Origin: Humulus lupulus
Taxonomy: Eukaryota > Streptophyta > Magnoliopsida > Rosales > Cannabaceae
NCBI RefSeq assembly: GCF_963169125.1
Contig: NC_084796.1
Span: 89,512,888-89,576,887, forward strand
Length of the DNA: 64,000 nt
Direction of reading: 5' to 3'
The position numbers and the translations under genes were made by a program. Below, in pieces: positions 1 through 11,700 of this stretch. The notes under the pieces are model-generated. The model saw nothing but the letters and a program-made list of their open reading frames with translations, made no database searches and was not told the DNA's origin. Each line of letters begins with the position of its first letter. The first letter of the stretch is position 1.

Positions 1-320
1 GGTCTCCTAGGTCCACTCTCTTGAGTTCTCCTCGGACCAAGGTCTCTTGGGCTCTCCTCCTCGGACCTCATCCTTGGGGTCTCCTAGGATCACTCTCTTG
101 GGGTCTCCTAGGACCACATCCTTGGGGTCTCCTAGGACCACTCTCCTTAGCTCTCCTAGGATGCACTCTCCTTAGCTCTCCTAGAATGCATTCTCCTTAC
201 CTCCTAGGATGCACTCTCCTTAGCTCTCCTAGGATGCATTCTCCTTAGCCCTCCTAGGATGCATTCTCCTTAGCCTCCTAGGATGCACGCTCCTTAGCTT
301 TCCTCGGACCAAGGTGCACT
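1..320. repeat. Minisatellite, 23-25 bp units
   Basis: The stretch is built of about a dozen diverged units of 23-25 bp, each carrying the palindrome CCTAGG followed by a pyrimidine-rich CTCTCCTTAG-like run. In the better conserved right half the ATGCA of successive units falls at 161, 186, 209, 234, 259 and 283. Units in the left half are more diverged (CCTTGGGGTCTCCTAGGACC type). The array runs off the left edge, so its length is unknown. An open frame through it only reflects the absence of stops in the unit, not a protein. Confidence 0.9.
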
Positions 321-1071
321 TGGCTTGGTTATGACATCTTTCAAGCAGTCCAAATTCTTCGTCAGTCTACCGGGTCACTTTATCACAACTCTGAGGAGTC
401 AATGTATTTATTGACTATTTAATGTGTCTTTTACGGACCATGTACTGCCAGTTTTCACCTCTATTGCCACGCATCAATCTCCATTTTTGAGGATAACACA
501 ACTAAATTAAAAAATATTGATTTTATGAAAAACACACTTTTCCAAAATAGTGAGTGGGAGAGGGAGTTATGACAATAAGTCTCATGGTCTCCATTATTGG
601 TTGAACATTGAGACGCATAGGAAGGGCCTTGTGTTGCCTCCATTTTTAGTCTCCCTAAGGAAAGGCTTCTGAATATGTTTATTTTATCTCAAGGTTGACT
701 TCTCTTATGAGAATATAATTAGTGATGTATTTCAAGTTTGACTGACCCTAAGACACACTCTTGAGTTAAGTCATTGATTGAAAATAATGGGTTACATTCC
801 AAAGGTGTATCTAGGTTTTCGAGCATGACTAGTGCATCTTGACCAAACTAGCGGTAGTTCATAAATCAAAAGAGAAAAATGCATTTTTAAGTTAGTCTGA
901 CCTACCCCAAGGCGGTCCATTAATTTTCAAATTAATTTATCGTGGATTAGTATATATTTTTATATTTTTTTATATGTTGCATTCATGCATCATATTTACT
1001 TTTCCAAATAAAATTTGATATTTATTATATGTTTTAATTCATTATATATTATTTATTTATTTCTAACAACA
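321..1071. other. No gene seen; probable degraded retroelement flank
   Basis: No coding region is supported here. The right part (about 950-1071) is strongly AT-rich and leads directly into the copia gag-like remnant, so some of it may be an old untranslated leader. I could not find a convincing LTR border or primer-binding site. Confidence 0.5.
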
Positions 1072-1465
1072 ATGCTTAATTCTCTTAATCCTGATCATAT
1101 ACTTGAAAGCTTGGAAAATCAAACATAACTCATTGAAAAACTCTTGGGAAGGATTTCATTTAGTCTTAACCACATAAGAAGATGGTATGGTGGGATTCAC
1201 ATTGTCTTCGGAACACAAAACTTGTATGGAGCGATCTATGATCTACCACCAGAGGTTCTAAACTTTTCATCCAACTTTGATGAAAATGATAAATATGTTG
1301 AATGGATGAGATCGAATCACCTGGCACATTAGTGTATGTTATCGACTATGCATGGTGACATTAAAGAAAGATATATGGTTATTGAAACTGCATACGAGAT
1401 GTGGTCCATGATAAAGGATGATGCTATAACACATGCTAAATTTTTTAAATACAGGGTAAATTCAA
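1072..1465 (+). pseudogene. Ty1/copia Gag fragment (UBN2-type)
   Basis: Conceptual translation from the ATG at 1072 gives a leader (LNSLNPDHILESLENQ), a stop, then a block with W..SNHLAH, MLSTMHGDIKERY and TAYEMW. That order is the familiar pattern of copia Gag capsid (W..sN.la...l..sm......v...TA.e.W). There is an in-frame stop at about 1126 and another after SNHLAH at 1330. Similarity ends near 1465, with no zinc knuckle or protease downstream, so only the front of gag survives. The next coding sequence belongs to an unrelated gypsy element. The family call is by eye from short motifs. Confidence 0.55.
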
Positions 1466-1678
1466 TTTACTCAAAAACTCTTCTTTAATATTTTTGAATG
1501 GTTGATTCAAAATTATGCCACTAATATAATTTTTCATATGTTCTTGTTTTTAGAGATGCATAAATCTTTTCAGAAAAAGAGTAGTTGTATAGAAACCAAA
1601 GTGAAGAAGAAATGATGAAGACAATTGAATAATGAAAAGATTAGTTTAGAAATTTATTTTGTTTAGTTTAAAGTTAGG

Positions 1679-2209
1679 GAAGCTAGCGAGGCAATCGCAA
1701 AAATTCGCCAAAGGATGCTTACCGCTCAAAGTAGGCAAAAGAGTTATGTGGACCTTAAGAGAAGGGACATCGAGTTTTCAGTGGGCGAGTTTGTGCTCTT
1801 GAGATTCTCGCCGATGAAAGGCGTTATGCGTCTTGGAAAGAAAGGGAAGTTGAGCCCGAGATATATATGTCCATTTGAGATTTTAGACAGAGTAGGGCAA
1901 GTTGCGTACAATTTAGCACTGCCCCCAGCACTAGCCAAAACACATAATGTAGTCTTTCGCATCTCGATGTTGCATAAGTACGTGTCAGATCCCTCTCTTG
2001 TTTTGAGTTATGAGTCGTTACAGTTGAAGCATGACCTAAGTTAAGGTCAATAACGCGAGCGTGTTATCAAAGAGGGAATCAAGGAACTGAGATCCAAAAG
2101 GATTCCATTAGTTAAGGTCTTGTGGAAGAATAGTACGGAACGAGAAGCAACATGGGAGTTGGAGGAAGACATGAGAGAAAGATACCCTCAGTTATTTGGT
2201 AAGAAATAA
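1679..2209 (+). pseudogene. Ty3/gypsy integrase C-terminal domain, 3' end of pol
   Basis: The reading frame contains [36 protein letters not shown], a PPALAKTHNVV block and HKYVSDPS, the conserved C-terminal (GPY/F) module of gypsy integrase. After two in-frame TAA codons (2042 and 2051) the same frame continues with RVIKEGIKELRS and EATWELEEDMRERYPQLF, ending at TAA 2207-2209; this is the usual tail of Tekay/Del-type Pol. It resembles the copy at 63694-64000 closely (roughly 85% by eye), but 5' pol, including the catalytic core, is absent. The polypurine tract and LTR follow directly, so this is the 3' end of a truncated element. Confidence 0.88.
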
Positions 2210-2230
2210 TTTCGGGATGAAATTCCTTTT

Positions 2231-2243
2231 AAGGAGGGTATAT
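2231..2243 (+). other. Polypurine tract of gypsy element
   Basis: AAGGAGGG at 2231-2238 lies just before the LTR start and after the end of pol. It is the expected priming site for plus-strand DNA synthesis. Confidence 0.7.
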
Positions 2244-2748
2244 TGTAGCGCACCAAATTTTATTTTATTTTATTAATTTTGTGCTTTATTTTATTTAATT
2301 GTTAAGTGTTATGAATTATTTTTTTATTTATTTGTTTGAATTGTTTTGTAGAAATTGTGTGTATTTAATTGTTAATAGTTTTATTTATTTATTAATTTAA
2401 TTTGTGAATAAAATGACTTTTGATTGAATGCACCAAGGTGCATGGTAAGTAGAGATGCACCTTATTAATTGAGTGTGTACATGTACATGGTTGCATGGTG
2501 TGCATGCAAAAAATTTCCTACACATTATTTCTTTTTATTTGATTTAATTAAAATAATTAAAAAGAAAATAAAAGAAACAGAAAGAAGAGTAGTTGGGCGT
2601 GTGGACTAAGAGGAAAGCCATGGTCTTATTTTCATTTCTAGGTGGTGTTTTAATTAAATCAATCAAGGGGTTATTAGTAACATTTAGCTATATTGGGTAA
2701 GAAGACCTTATTAAAGTGATGGTGTGGGTGATGTGTGTGCTAGCCGTG

Positions 2749-2755
2749 TATAAAA
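2749..2755 (+). promoter_or_regulatory. TATA box of gypsy LTR
   Basis: TATAAAA in the context GCCGTGTATAAAAGAG, about 500 bp into the LTR, is a plausible U3 promoter. It is followed by a purine-rich transcribed leader. Confidence 0.5.
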
Positions 2756-4094
2756 GAGAAGGGAGGAGAGTGTGTGCATGCGAATGGAGAAATGGGAAGA
2801 TAGGCTTACCTTTTAAATCATATATTAGTTTCTTTTAATATTTTGTGAATTATGGGAATTGATTAATGATGGAATAATGGAAGGGATTAAGGGAAGGAAT
2901 ATTGGGAAACTTCCTTTTTCTCTTTCTAGCTTTAGGGTTCAGCCAAGGGGGATTGATATAGAGAGGTTGGGAGTGTGAGAAACCTAGTGGCTGCCGAGTT
3001 CTACAGAGAGAAGGAGAAAGAAGAACGTGGAGGAAGAGAGAAGGAGAGAAAGAAGAAGAAGGGGAAGAAAGGAGAGAGGTTCGAATCTCTATACAGGTAA
3101 GCACCTTCTTGGTTTAATTGATTCTAGAGTTTGGATCCTCTCCTTGATTTCTAGGTATTTGATTTCTCTCCCCATGTTCTGGTTGTGTTCAAATCCCTAG
3201 GGCTAGGAAATGTGGTGGCCATAGTTTGGTTCTTGTGTACTCTCAAGGAAGGTATTGGATTCCTCCCTCAACCTTTGTGTTGTTTTTTATTTCTTGGGGA
3301 GATTATGGTTTGATGATTGGTAATGATATTTTGTTTTTTTTCCCCTTGATTTGTTGGTTGAATGCTATTTTGATCATGGGATAAAGGATTATTGTGGTTT
3401 AATGCATGAATGGTTTGGACTTGGGCTTGTGGTGTATATGGGCAAGCATGATTAGAGATTTTTTTGGTTATACACGAAATATAAAATCTTATGGATACAT
3501 GCAAGGGTATCGTTGTTGCTGAATCATTAATTTATCTTACTCTTGGAAAGCATGTTGGGATTATGTGATCTTGTATTTTGTTAGGGTTCATATGTTTATT
3601 TAAATTTTGGTAAACATGCTTATGAGTTTCGGGTAAGTTGTTAATATGGGGTTTCTGTAGAGTCCAAGAACTTTACTTAGCTAAGATAGATAGTAGTATG
3701 ATAGTATTTATAGCATTATCTTTGTTACTATGGATTTTTGGTTCAGACCGGGAATTATTTGGACACTCATAGTAGTACTTATAGATTTTCTAAGTTTAAT
3801 CTATAGTTTAAGAATATTAAGTTAACCTAAGGTTTGATTAATGTGACTGATATTAAGGATTATATATTTTATACTATAAAGTTTAGATATCAACCAATAG
3901 GATTTTAAGCACATGTTATGAATGGTGATTAAGGATTAAAGATTTTTGAGGATTAAATATAATAAGGAGTAAAGTTTGAATGTTATAGGGTCAGTTAGCA
4001 GCTTTGAGTACGTTGAGGGCTTAGTCAAGGCTGTTTTCTCCATTCAAACTTAGCTAAAAATGTGTAATTTCGTGTTTAAATATTCAGCGTGTGC

Positions 4095-4219
4095 CGATAT
4101 ATCGCAGCTATAGGGGGCGATATATCGCAGCACGTAGATACGGAAAACACGAAACGATGCACGGTCGCCTCGGGCATACTGGCCCAGGCGATATATCGCC
4201 TACAGGGGGCGATATATCG
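4095..4219. repeat. Four CGATATATCG palindromes in the solo LTR
   Basis: Exact copies of CGATATATCG lie at 4095-4104, 4118-4127, 4189-4198 and 4210-4219, in two pairs spaced about 22 bp, with about 70 bp between pairs. The flanks are mostly G/C (GGGGGCGATATATCGCC). The group lies about 190 bp upstream of the TATA box. The same layout recurs at 56155-56290 in the sister LTR. Confidence 0.9.
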
Positions 4220-4403
4220 CCTCCTTCAGCATAAATTCAAACTCTTTTGAATTCATTTCCTTTCAGCCATTCAAACTCCTTCATCAGTCCAGCATCTTTT
4301 GAACGAGTCTTTAGCCTCTGCTGAACGATTATTCAAATGATTTTCACCTAAAAAGCCATTATTTTTATTCAAGTAAAATCAAGATATTTTCATTCCCAAA
4401 CTC

Positions 4404-4410
4404 TATAAAT
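4404..4410 (+). promoter_or_regulatory. TATA box of G1 solo LTR
   Basis: TATAAAT within CTCTATAAATAGGACCTAG is conserved exactly in the sister LTR near 56464. Position and context fit a U3 promoter. Confidence 0.7.
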
Positions 4411-7315
4411 AGGACCTAGTACCCAGCCATTATTCACCATTTGCTCTAAGTTCAGAAGCTCCTAGTGTTAAGTGAGTGTGAGAGTGTAAACACTTGGTTT
4501 GGGGAAAAACTATAAGCTTAAACATCATAAGCTTATCAAACACTTTGGGAAGTGAGTTCTATAGTATTTCGGTGAAGGTTAGATTGATCTTGCAATCTTT
4601 GAGGTAAACCCAAAACTCTAGTTCCTTTCTGTATTTTATGTTATTTCCTTTCTCAAAACCTTCTACTCAGTCCCCTAACCTTATTCTTATTTTGGTTAGG
4701 GAATCCAAGCTCTTAAGCATATAAGTCGGTAAGTATGTTTTTTTTATGGTTTAGTCTTTCCATCTCTTTCATTTCATCTCCTTTCTTAGACTCACTCTTT
4801 CTTATGGTTTTAGGAGTGTTCCAAAAGTCCCAACTCAGTCCATAATCCCGGTAACTTTGGTAAGGAAAATAGGCTAGAATCAATATGTTATGTGCTTATG
4901 TTATCTATATGTTTTATGTTATTAAAAGTGTTATGATATGTATATGTGTATGTTTGTAGGCTTGGGCATATGACCCATATGACTAACAAGACCCCAAATG
5001 GGTTATGGGCATATGACCTACTTAGCTAGTAGGACCCCACTAATCCCATGGGCATATGCTTGTTTAGTCTATGGCACCCCAAGAATAATGGCCATTATAA
5101 TAAGTGTATTATGTGTTATGATATGTCTTTACGTTTATTATGAAATCTATGTTTATGACTATGTGTTAGATTTTCCTTGCTGGGCTTTAGGCTCATTCCT
5201 TTCTGTTTATGTGCATGAAATAAGCTTTAGAGGCGGAAAGATTCGTGACGCTTAGAGAATGTGTATCGATGGTGAATGGAGTCAAGGGGGCCGAGCGTTA
5301 TTCGATTCGAGGATGTAGTCTTGTTTATGTTTTTTTTATGGTTTCAAATGTATTTTCTGCACTTTCTATGTAACTCTTTTTACTTTAAGTTATTTTTGTT
5401 TTAAAGACAATGGGTACCCATATCCTACTTATTTTATGAAAGTAACCTTTGTTTCCACAAGTTTCAATAAAATTATGGTGTTTCCGCAAAAATGTAAGTT
5501 TTATGTATAGATTCGTTAATGGTCCAAATAGTCTAGATTAGTGGGTCGTTACAGTTTCGGTCTATAGGGTTTGATGCAAGTTGTGTTGTTTTTATTTTTG
5601 TGTCACTTATGCATATTAAGAACATGCCTAGGTTAAGTGGTTAAATGAAAGGATTGTCTTGAATCTTTTATAAATTCATATATTAGTGATACATGTGGAT
5701 TATATTTGAGTTTTGAGAAGCATGAATTTAAAATGAATTTTATGATGAATTATGCTTGCTGATTTTTGTGTATAATTGGTGAGTAAATTGGTAAAACAAT
5801 GATTTTCATCATGCATAAGTGATGTCTCAAATAATGAGCTGATTTTATGTTATTAAAATGGTATTTTATTTCACATTTAATATAGTATTTTTACTCAATT
5901 AATATCTACAGTTTTTTTTTATATATATTTTATGAAAAAAATATAATTTTTAATCCAAGTTTATGATTTTTTAGTGATTAAATCGTTGCTGGAAGTTTTG
6001 ATTAAAAATAAGAAAATTTCTTTTAAATGAAAGAAATAATGTGTGTATATTGAAATAAATTATTACACTAAATTATGTATATATTAAAATATAACCATGC
6101 ATTTTCACATTATTATTAAGTGCAGTTTTCTTTATTTTTAAAGAGAAATTATTTGGGTTTAAATTCACTTTTGACTTTTAAACAAAATAAATAATTGCTA
6201 AAAGTTTAGGTCATTAAGTTAAAAATAATTATTTTGTTTAAGAGTAATGAGTTTACACTACTTAAATTAAGACTTAAATAATACACGTGAAAATATATTT
6301 TTTCGCACAATTAAAATTATATTTTCTCACATTTAATTTTGTAATTTTGTTAATTTAGAAGAAAATGTTAGTTTCTAAAGGAAACATGAAAATTTATAAG
6401 TACTTCGAAATAATTACAAATTTTGTTGTTTCTATGCAATTTATTATTTTATAAGAAATTTAAAAGGGTTAAATGAATTATTTTAATCAACTTTAAGACT
6501 TAAATAAATAATGGTGAAAAGAATATGTTGCTGAATTTTTACTTGAAGAAGTTTGAAATGAGCATGTAGAAATTATCGTTTTAAACGTCACTTTTTAACA
6601 ACGTTCCCACGTATGCATGTTGCATGCATATGCACTTTTACGTTCAAATGTGTGCCTATTATTTAAACATATAATTATTACTTTGTAACCATGCATGAAT
6701 AATAGGTAGAATTTGCATTATTCTTTTGTAATGTTATGTGAAAAATGTGCATGTTTAGAATTTATGAACAATTTGCACCATGTGTGTATGACCCATGCAA
6801 ACATGGGGTATATCTGTTGGGCACTAGAAATCTCATGTGATTCTAAAGAGAACTATTTGACTATGCTTATAGGCTCGTTGTGAAGTTTTTCCCATTTTTT
6901 GCTTTACTCGGACATGAGGTAAAGAAGTTAGATAGAATCTTTAAGTTTATGCTATGAAATGGTAAGATTGGTTTGTATAAGGTTAAATATATGCTATGTA
7001 TGATGATGGACCATGTGATATGAAGTATGAAATGCTATCTTGAGATGATATGATAAATTTAATGCAACATGTATTTCCTTTGTGTTGATATGATTGGATT
7101 GCATGTGTTTGTATGTTGTATGAAAAATCAAATGGTTGTTAGTGTGTTGAATGCAACACAACAGATGGGTTACTAAGGATATAAGACGTAACCCGAGTTA
7201 CTAAGGTATGGCGTAACTCATAAGGCAGACACACCGAGGTTATTCAAGGACTAGAGCCTCCTGTTTACCTCAAGATGTGACATGGACAATAGAGGGGCCA
7301 TGTTCACAAAGGATA

Positions 7316-7344
7316 TGATGATGATGATGATGATGATGATGATG
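7316..7344. repeat. (GAT)n microsatellite
   Basis: About nine uninterrupted GAT/ATG units, followed by several diverged GATGAT clusters to about 7403. Confidence 0.95.
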
Positions 7345-7430
7345 TTTGAATATGCTAATGATGTGTGAATATGATGATGATGTATGATGTATGATGATGA
7401 CGATTAATTCAAGACAATTTTACATAATTG

Positions 7431-7557
7431 ATGTAATAATCTTGAAGATAACTTCAAAACAGTTTTTACAAAGACTTTGTAAGACAAATTCGGTCAGGAG
7501 AATATGACTGACATATTGAAAGAGATGCCTCAATTTGCTTTAGGGCAAGTGGGAGAT
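7431..7557 (+). other. 3' untranslated end and polypurine tract of a copia element
   Basis: The segment ends with CAAGTGGGAGATTG, where AAGTGGGAGA (7547-7556) is the typical copia polypurine tract directly before the LTR at 7558. The upstream 100 bp are presumably the untranslated tail. No readable RNase H remains, so the body of the element is missing. Confidence 0.65.
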
Positions 7558-7640
7558 TGTTGAGAATAGTACCCTTAAAGCAATTGTAGTTGACAAATGT
7601 TTTAAATGAAATAAATAATTGAATTGAATTATTATATATA

Positions 7641-7835
7641 GGGTAAATACCATTTTGGACCCTGTGTTTTGCAAAAGTTACCGATCGGATCCTGTGTTTT
7701 ATTAAATGACAATTTGGACCCTGTGTTTTGCAAAATGGAACATTTTAATACCCTAAACAAGAATTTGGTCAAACATTTTTTTTAAATATGACTAAAATGT
7801 CCCTAGATTTTATAAAGTAATTCATTAAAAGAACG
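7641..7835 (+). repeat. Left terminal inverted repeat of MULE
   Basis: Starts GGGTAAATACCATTTTGGACC and holds the repeated phrase CCCTGTGTTTTGCAAAA twice. It pairs with the right TIR through TATGACTAAAAT near 7790. Confidence 0.93.
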
Positions 7836-8354
7836 AAGAAAAACAAATAAAAAAAATATTTAAATAATAAAATAATTAAACAATATTAAAGTATACAAAT
7901 AAAATCAAAATTAAAACTGAAATCTATACTTAATAAAATAAAATCTAATTAAACTAAAACTTTTCTTTCTTTCTTCATGTTCTTCATCACTTATCAAACC
8001 CATATTTCATTAACAACTAAATTCATCACATTTTCCCCTAAACTTTTTGTTCTTCTCTAATATACCCAACACAAACAAACTCATCACAACCAAAATCAAC
8101 TCAGATTTATCAAAAAAAAAAATTATTCAAAATAAAATCACAATTCAGCACAAACAAATCTTACCAAATTTTCACAAAAATACACAATAAATTTATATTG
8201 AACAAATTCAAAACTCAGAAGAAATGAAAATCAAATATGCTTAACATTTACTACAACGAAGAGCACTCATTCTATCATCTCTCTCTTTGCTCCATATTTT
8301 TCTTTCTTTGTATATCTCTTCCCTTTCTGAACTAAAAACCACAATTGTTGTCCA

Positions 8355-8700
8355 AACTCACAGCGACGACCCACTCGCAGCAACAGCGAACGAGCCTTAA
8401 CTCATAGAAACCCACTGACCAAAATTGATTCACGGCAACCTAGCGACCCAACCCTAACTCACGGCAACCCAGCTCCTTTGAAGCCTAGTCCCACGGTGAG
8501 CACCTCCACCATCGACCCACTCACAACAACCCAGGGACCCAGCCTTAACTCACGGTAACCCAACGACCTAGCCTAATTAACGGCAACCGAACGATCCAAC
8601 CCAAATTCTGGGTGACCCAGCCTGTTCAAAGGCTAGTCCACGGCGACCTAGCCTGTTCGCAGCCTAGTTGCACAGTGAGCACATCCACCTTCTCTCTGCT
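8355..8700. repeat. Degenerate GC-rich repeats inside the MULE
   Basis: Short phrases of the type CACGGCAACCCAGC, GACCCAGCC and CTAGTCCACGG recur irregularly in a 350-bp stretch that is much richer in G+C than the surrounding MULE. No single period fits and no long open frame was recognised. It could be captured host DNA that has been scrambled, or an internal repeat of the element. Confidence 0.5.
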
Positions 8701-8783
8701 TTGTCGTGGGTGTGTCGTTCTTATGCTCTTCTCCGTCGCCTCCCACCACTGAGATTTCACCATCTCCGCACGAGAAGAGCAAG

Positions 8784-11700
8784 TATAACGTCCCAGATTT
8801 TCATGACTCGATAATGCGGAAATATAAACGTTTTCATGTAACAAAATGTTTCAAAAACCCATATAAAAAAACTTTTTAAGAGTCATATGGCCATACTTAA
8901 TATTTAATACAAACATAGTTTATGAAGTGTAAGTGAGCCTAGCTTATGAATATAACACAACATTTCCAAAAACAAAACGACTTCCCAAAAGGTCGGTCCA
9001 CATTTGCATTCACAAGGTAGACTCCAATGCTCACTGTTCTGCCTTGACCTTGTTCTTACCTACAACATGAAATAACTAGGTAAGCGAAAACACTTAGTAA
9101 GTTCAACTTTAAAACAAAAGCATGCAGAGAAGATAGGTGGTCACTGACCAAGTTATTATCCCCAGATAATAATAGCTCACAAAAATTAGGGTTCCAGATT
9201 CCAGATCCATCCGGACCCTACGCCATCAATTTCAAGAACGCAAAAGTGTCCTGGCAAACTTATGGTTATGCCTGATAACCAATGACAAACTATTTCATAT
9301 AAACAAATAAATCCCTGCACTCAGAAAATCCCAGAGCAAGAAGATATAATATATCACAATATAATTGAAGACCAACGCTCGACAATTTCCAACAATTCGG
9401 GTGTATCACGCCCTCCAACATAATTGCTAATATGTAAGAGAGAACCGAGCCTCAACACTATGATCTAGCCAATAAATATCCCCACCAAGGGTAACTATGG
9501 AGTTACCTAGGGCATCGCTACTTATCCAAGAGTAAATCCCTCACAAGGGTAACCATCAAGTTCCCTAGGGCATCACTACTTATCCAAGAGTAAATCCCTC
9601 ACAAGAGTAACAATCAAGTTACCTAGGGCATCACTACTTATCTAAGAGTAAATCCCTCACAAGGGTAACCATCAAGTTACCTAGGGCATTGCTACTATTC
9701 AAGAGTGTAGTCAAAGTTACACAAGTTTACAGAGACTTCTATGTTAATCAGTGGTGCTGGTGAGCAGTTACCCCTAGGGTGTTCAGCCTCACTCAAACTT
9801 GGCAACCCCTAGTTTCTCTAGGCACTCTCACTGAATGACCAATATTCACGGCTACTGTCCAAGAATAACTTATCAGAGCACTTGCTCGGGTTCTAACCGT
9901 TCACTGATTAAGTAAGCATGTGGGTCCCTAGGTCCCATTCATTTTGGCGCCCCTAGGTTTAAACTAGCAATCCTCACCTCTTGGCCACTCATTGCAGTAA
10001 TGAACCAGACATAATAAGATCAAGCAGTGTGACGGGGATCAGCCGTCTACAATATGATGGATATCTTCCGGTCATATTTTCTGAATCAGCCCACTAGACT
10101 AACGTCTCTATGCAAACTTTCTATGATAGTGTATATATGTGCAAGTGTCTCTATACTAACATACAATACAATAGTCGTTTCATGTTGTAGCCACACAATA
10201 GAAGTTGACTTACTTGGAGTCCTTAGCTCTCATCAGGATATCACCCTCCAATGTATAGTCCAGTTATGCTTAGCCAATACTCTAATTATCCATACAGTAT
10301 ACTAGGATTAATTATTATTATTATTATTTTGGGCAGTTTGGTCATTTTTTTTAAAAATCACTTGTAAGGATTAAAATCCTTATTTGTTTTTAAACCCATT
10401 CAAGAAATTCGTACTAAAAAATTTGAGACTAAACCCTAAGTCTCGGGGAAACCTATCCTATGGTCTCGATACTTAGGCTCGGGTATCACAATAGTATTTT
10501 CCCACAATCCGCTAAAAATCTTATTCTTTAAAAGTTCTGCTATTAACCTGTACTTTCAACAGGCGGTTAAATATATAAAAGATTTTAGCCTGTATTATAT
10601 CCAGAAAATACTAATTAAATTTCTCAATTATTTTTCATGAAAATAACATCTTAATTTTCCCTTTATTTTTCTTAAGGTTTTAATCTCTAAAAACCGTTTT
10701 AAGAAAATCGCCTAATTTTAACTTAATTAGGAGAAACCGTTAATAATTTCTTTTCTTGACTAGTTAATTCTCCCAAGTCAATTATTCAAGTTTTCTTACT
10801 AGAAAAATAATTCACTTAATTATTTTCTCAAAATATAGGGCTTTTAAACCCTCTTTTAATTTATCAACTTAATAATAAATTAAATCTTTTATTTTTAGAA
10901 AGAATAAAAATTCTTTAATAAAAAAAATCTCACTAATCTCAAAGTGGTATTTTAGGTCAAAATGTTTTTAAGACTAACCAAGTTTTTATCTTGCAATATG
11001 CAAAAATATACTTTTATCTTAAGTTCAAAAATTCCATTTTTGCACCAAGTGTGAAAACCCAATTTTTCACATTTTAACTACATATTTTGTTAAGTCATAA
11101 CTTGAAATTTACTTACCCAATTGCTACAAAAATTTTCTCAATTCCATATTTGGTATGCCATTAGGTGTTTGTGAAATCTTAGGTGAAAAGGAGCCTTTTT
11201 TATTAGTAAAAATATTTTCCAAACATTGAGGTAAAAATGACCTTATTTTCAAGTCCTTAGTTTTTCCAAACTTTGGCACTTAATAACTCTCAAACCGTTC
11301 ATTATTTTGTTACCAAATTTTACAGTGAAATACTAGGTTATGCCAAGAATATGTCCACCAAATTTTAGAAAAAAAATGGGTTCATTTGACCTATACAGTG
11401 GCTATCCAAACTTGGTCCCGAATTTAAGAATACGAAAAAACAGTTTTTTTACCTAAACTTTGAAATAGCATAATTCACTCATTTCTAAACGTTTTTAAGT
11501 GTTTCAAAAGCTCAATTTTATGTACTCTATCTCAAAAACATCACAGTATAATTTTTCTTCAACAAAACCCTTAGGGATTTTGGTCCCTATTTTCAAAATT
11601 CAACACACAAGCATCATAAAAATTATAAAGCAACTACCATAGCCTTATTACATCATGAATAAGAAACTTTAAGCATTAAACATACAAAATAATGGTTAAA

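Larger units (their letters stand above)
3656..5553 (+). mobile_element. Solo LTR of gypsy family G1, with GTTTC duplication
   Basis: The 1898-bp sequence starts TGTAGAGTCC and ends GGGTCGTTACA. It is flanked by the identical 5-bp GTTTC at 3651-3655 and 5554-5558. It has no internal region, primer site or polypurine tract, so it is a solo LTR left by LTR-LTR recombination. It matches the LTR at 55738-57683 along its length: same start, same TTTAACCTATAGTTTAAGA-like block, same four palindromes, same CTCTATAAATAGGACCTAG promoter and the same 'GATTCGAGGA' block near the end. It sits inside the older LTR that begins at 2244. Confidence 0.95.
2244..7430 (+). mobile_element. Gypsy 3' LTR (TGTAGCGCACC start), split by a solo LTR
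   Basis: The LTR starts with TGTAGCGCACCAAATTTT right after the polypurine tract. Its sequence is split by the solo LTR 3656-5553: the left part is 2244-3655 and the right part 5554 to about 7430. It contains a TATA box near 2749, a purine-rich leader (about 2990-3085) and, near the right end, the unit 'ACTAAGG...GTAAC' typical of long Tekay-type LTRs. The right end is not defined, because a GAT microsatellite and a copia tail follow. No TG...CA partner end was located, so the LTR is probably truncated. Confidence 0.65.

Noticed and set aside
21..248. 75-codon open frame through the minisatellite
   Set aside because: A frame through a tandem repeat without stops; no domain and no start context.
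3070..3095. GGTTCGAATCTC, resembling the T-arm of a tRNA
   Set aside because: No acceptor, D or anticodon arm can be folded around it, and the flank is a purine-rich LTR leader.
2850..3104. 84-codon minus-strand frame rich in Ser, Pro and Leu
   Set aside because: It is the complement of the purine-rich leader of an LTR and shows no protein-like pattern.
9481..9715. Regular 58-bp repeats considered as a CRISPR-like array
   Set aside because: The units are contiguous without unique spacers and lie in a plant LTR.
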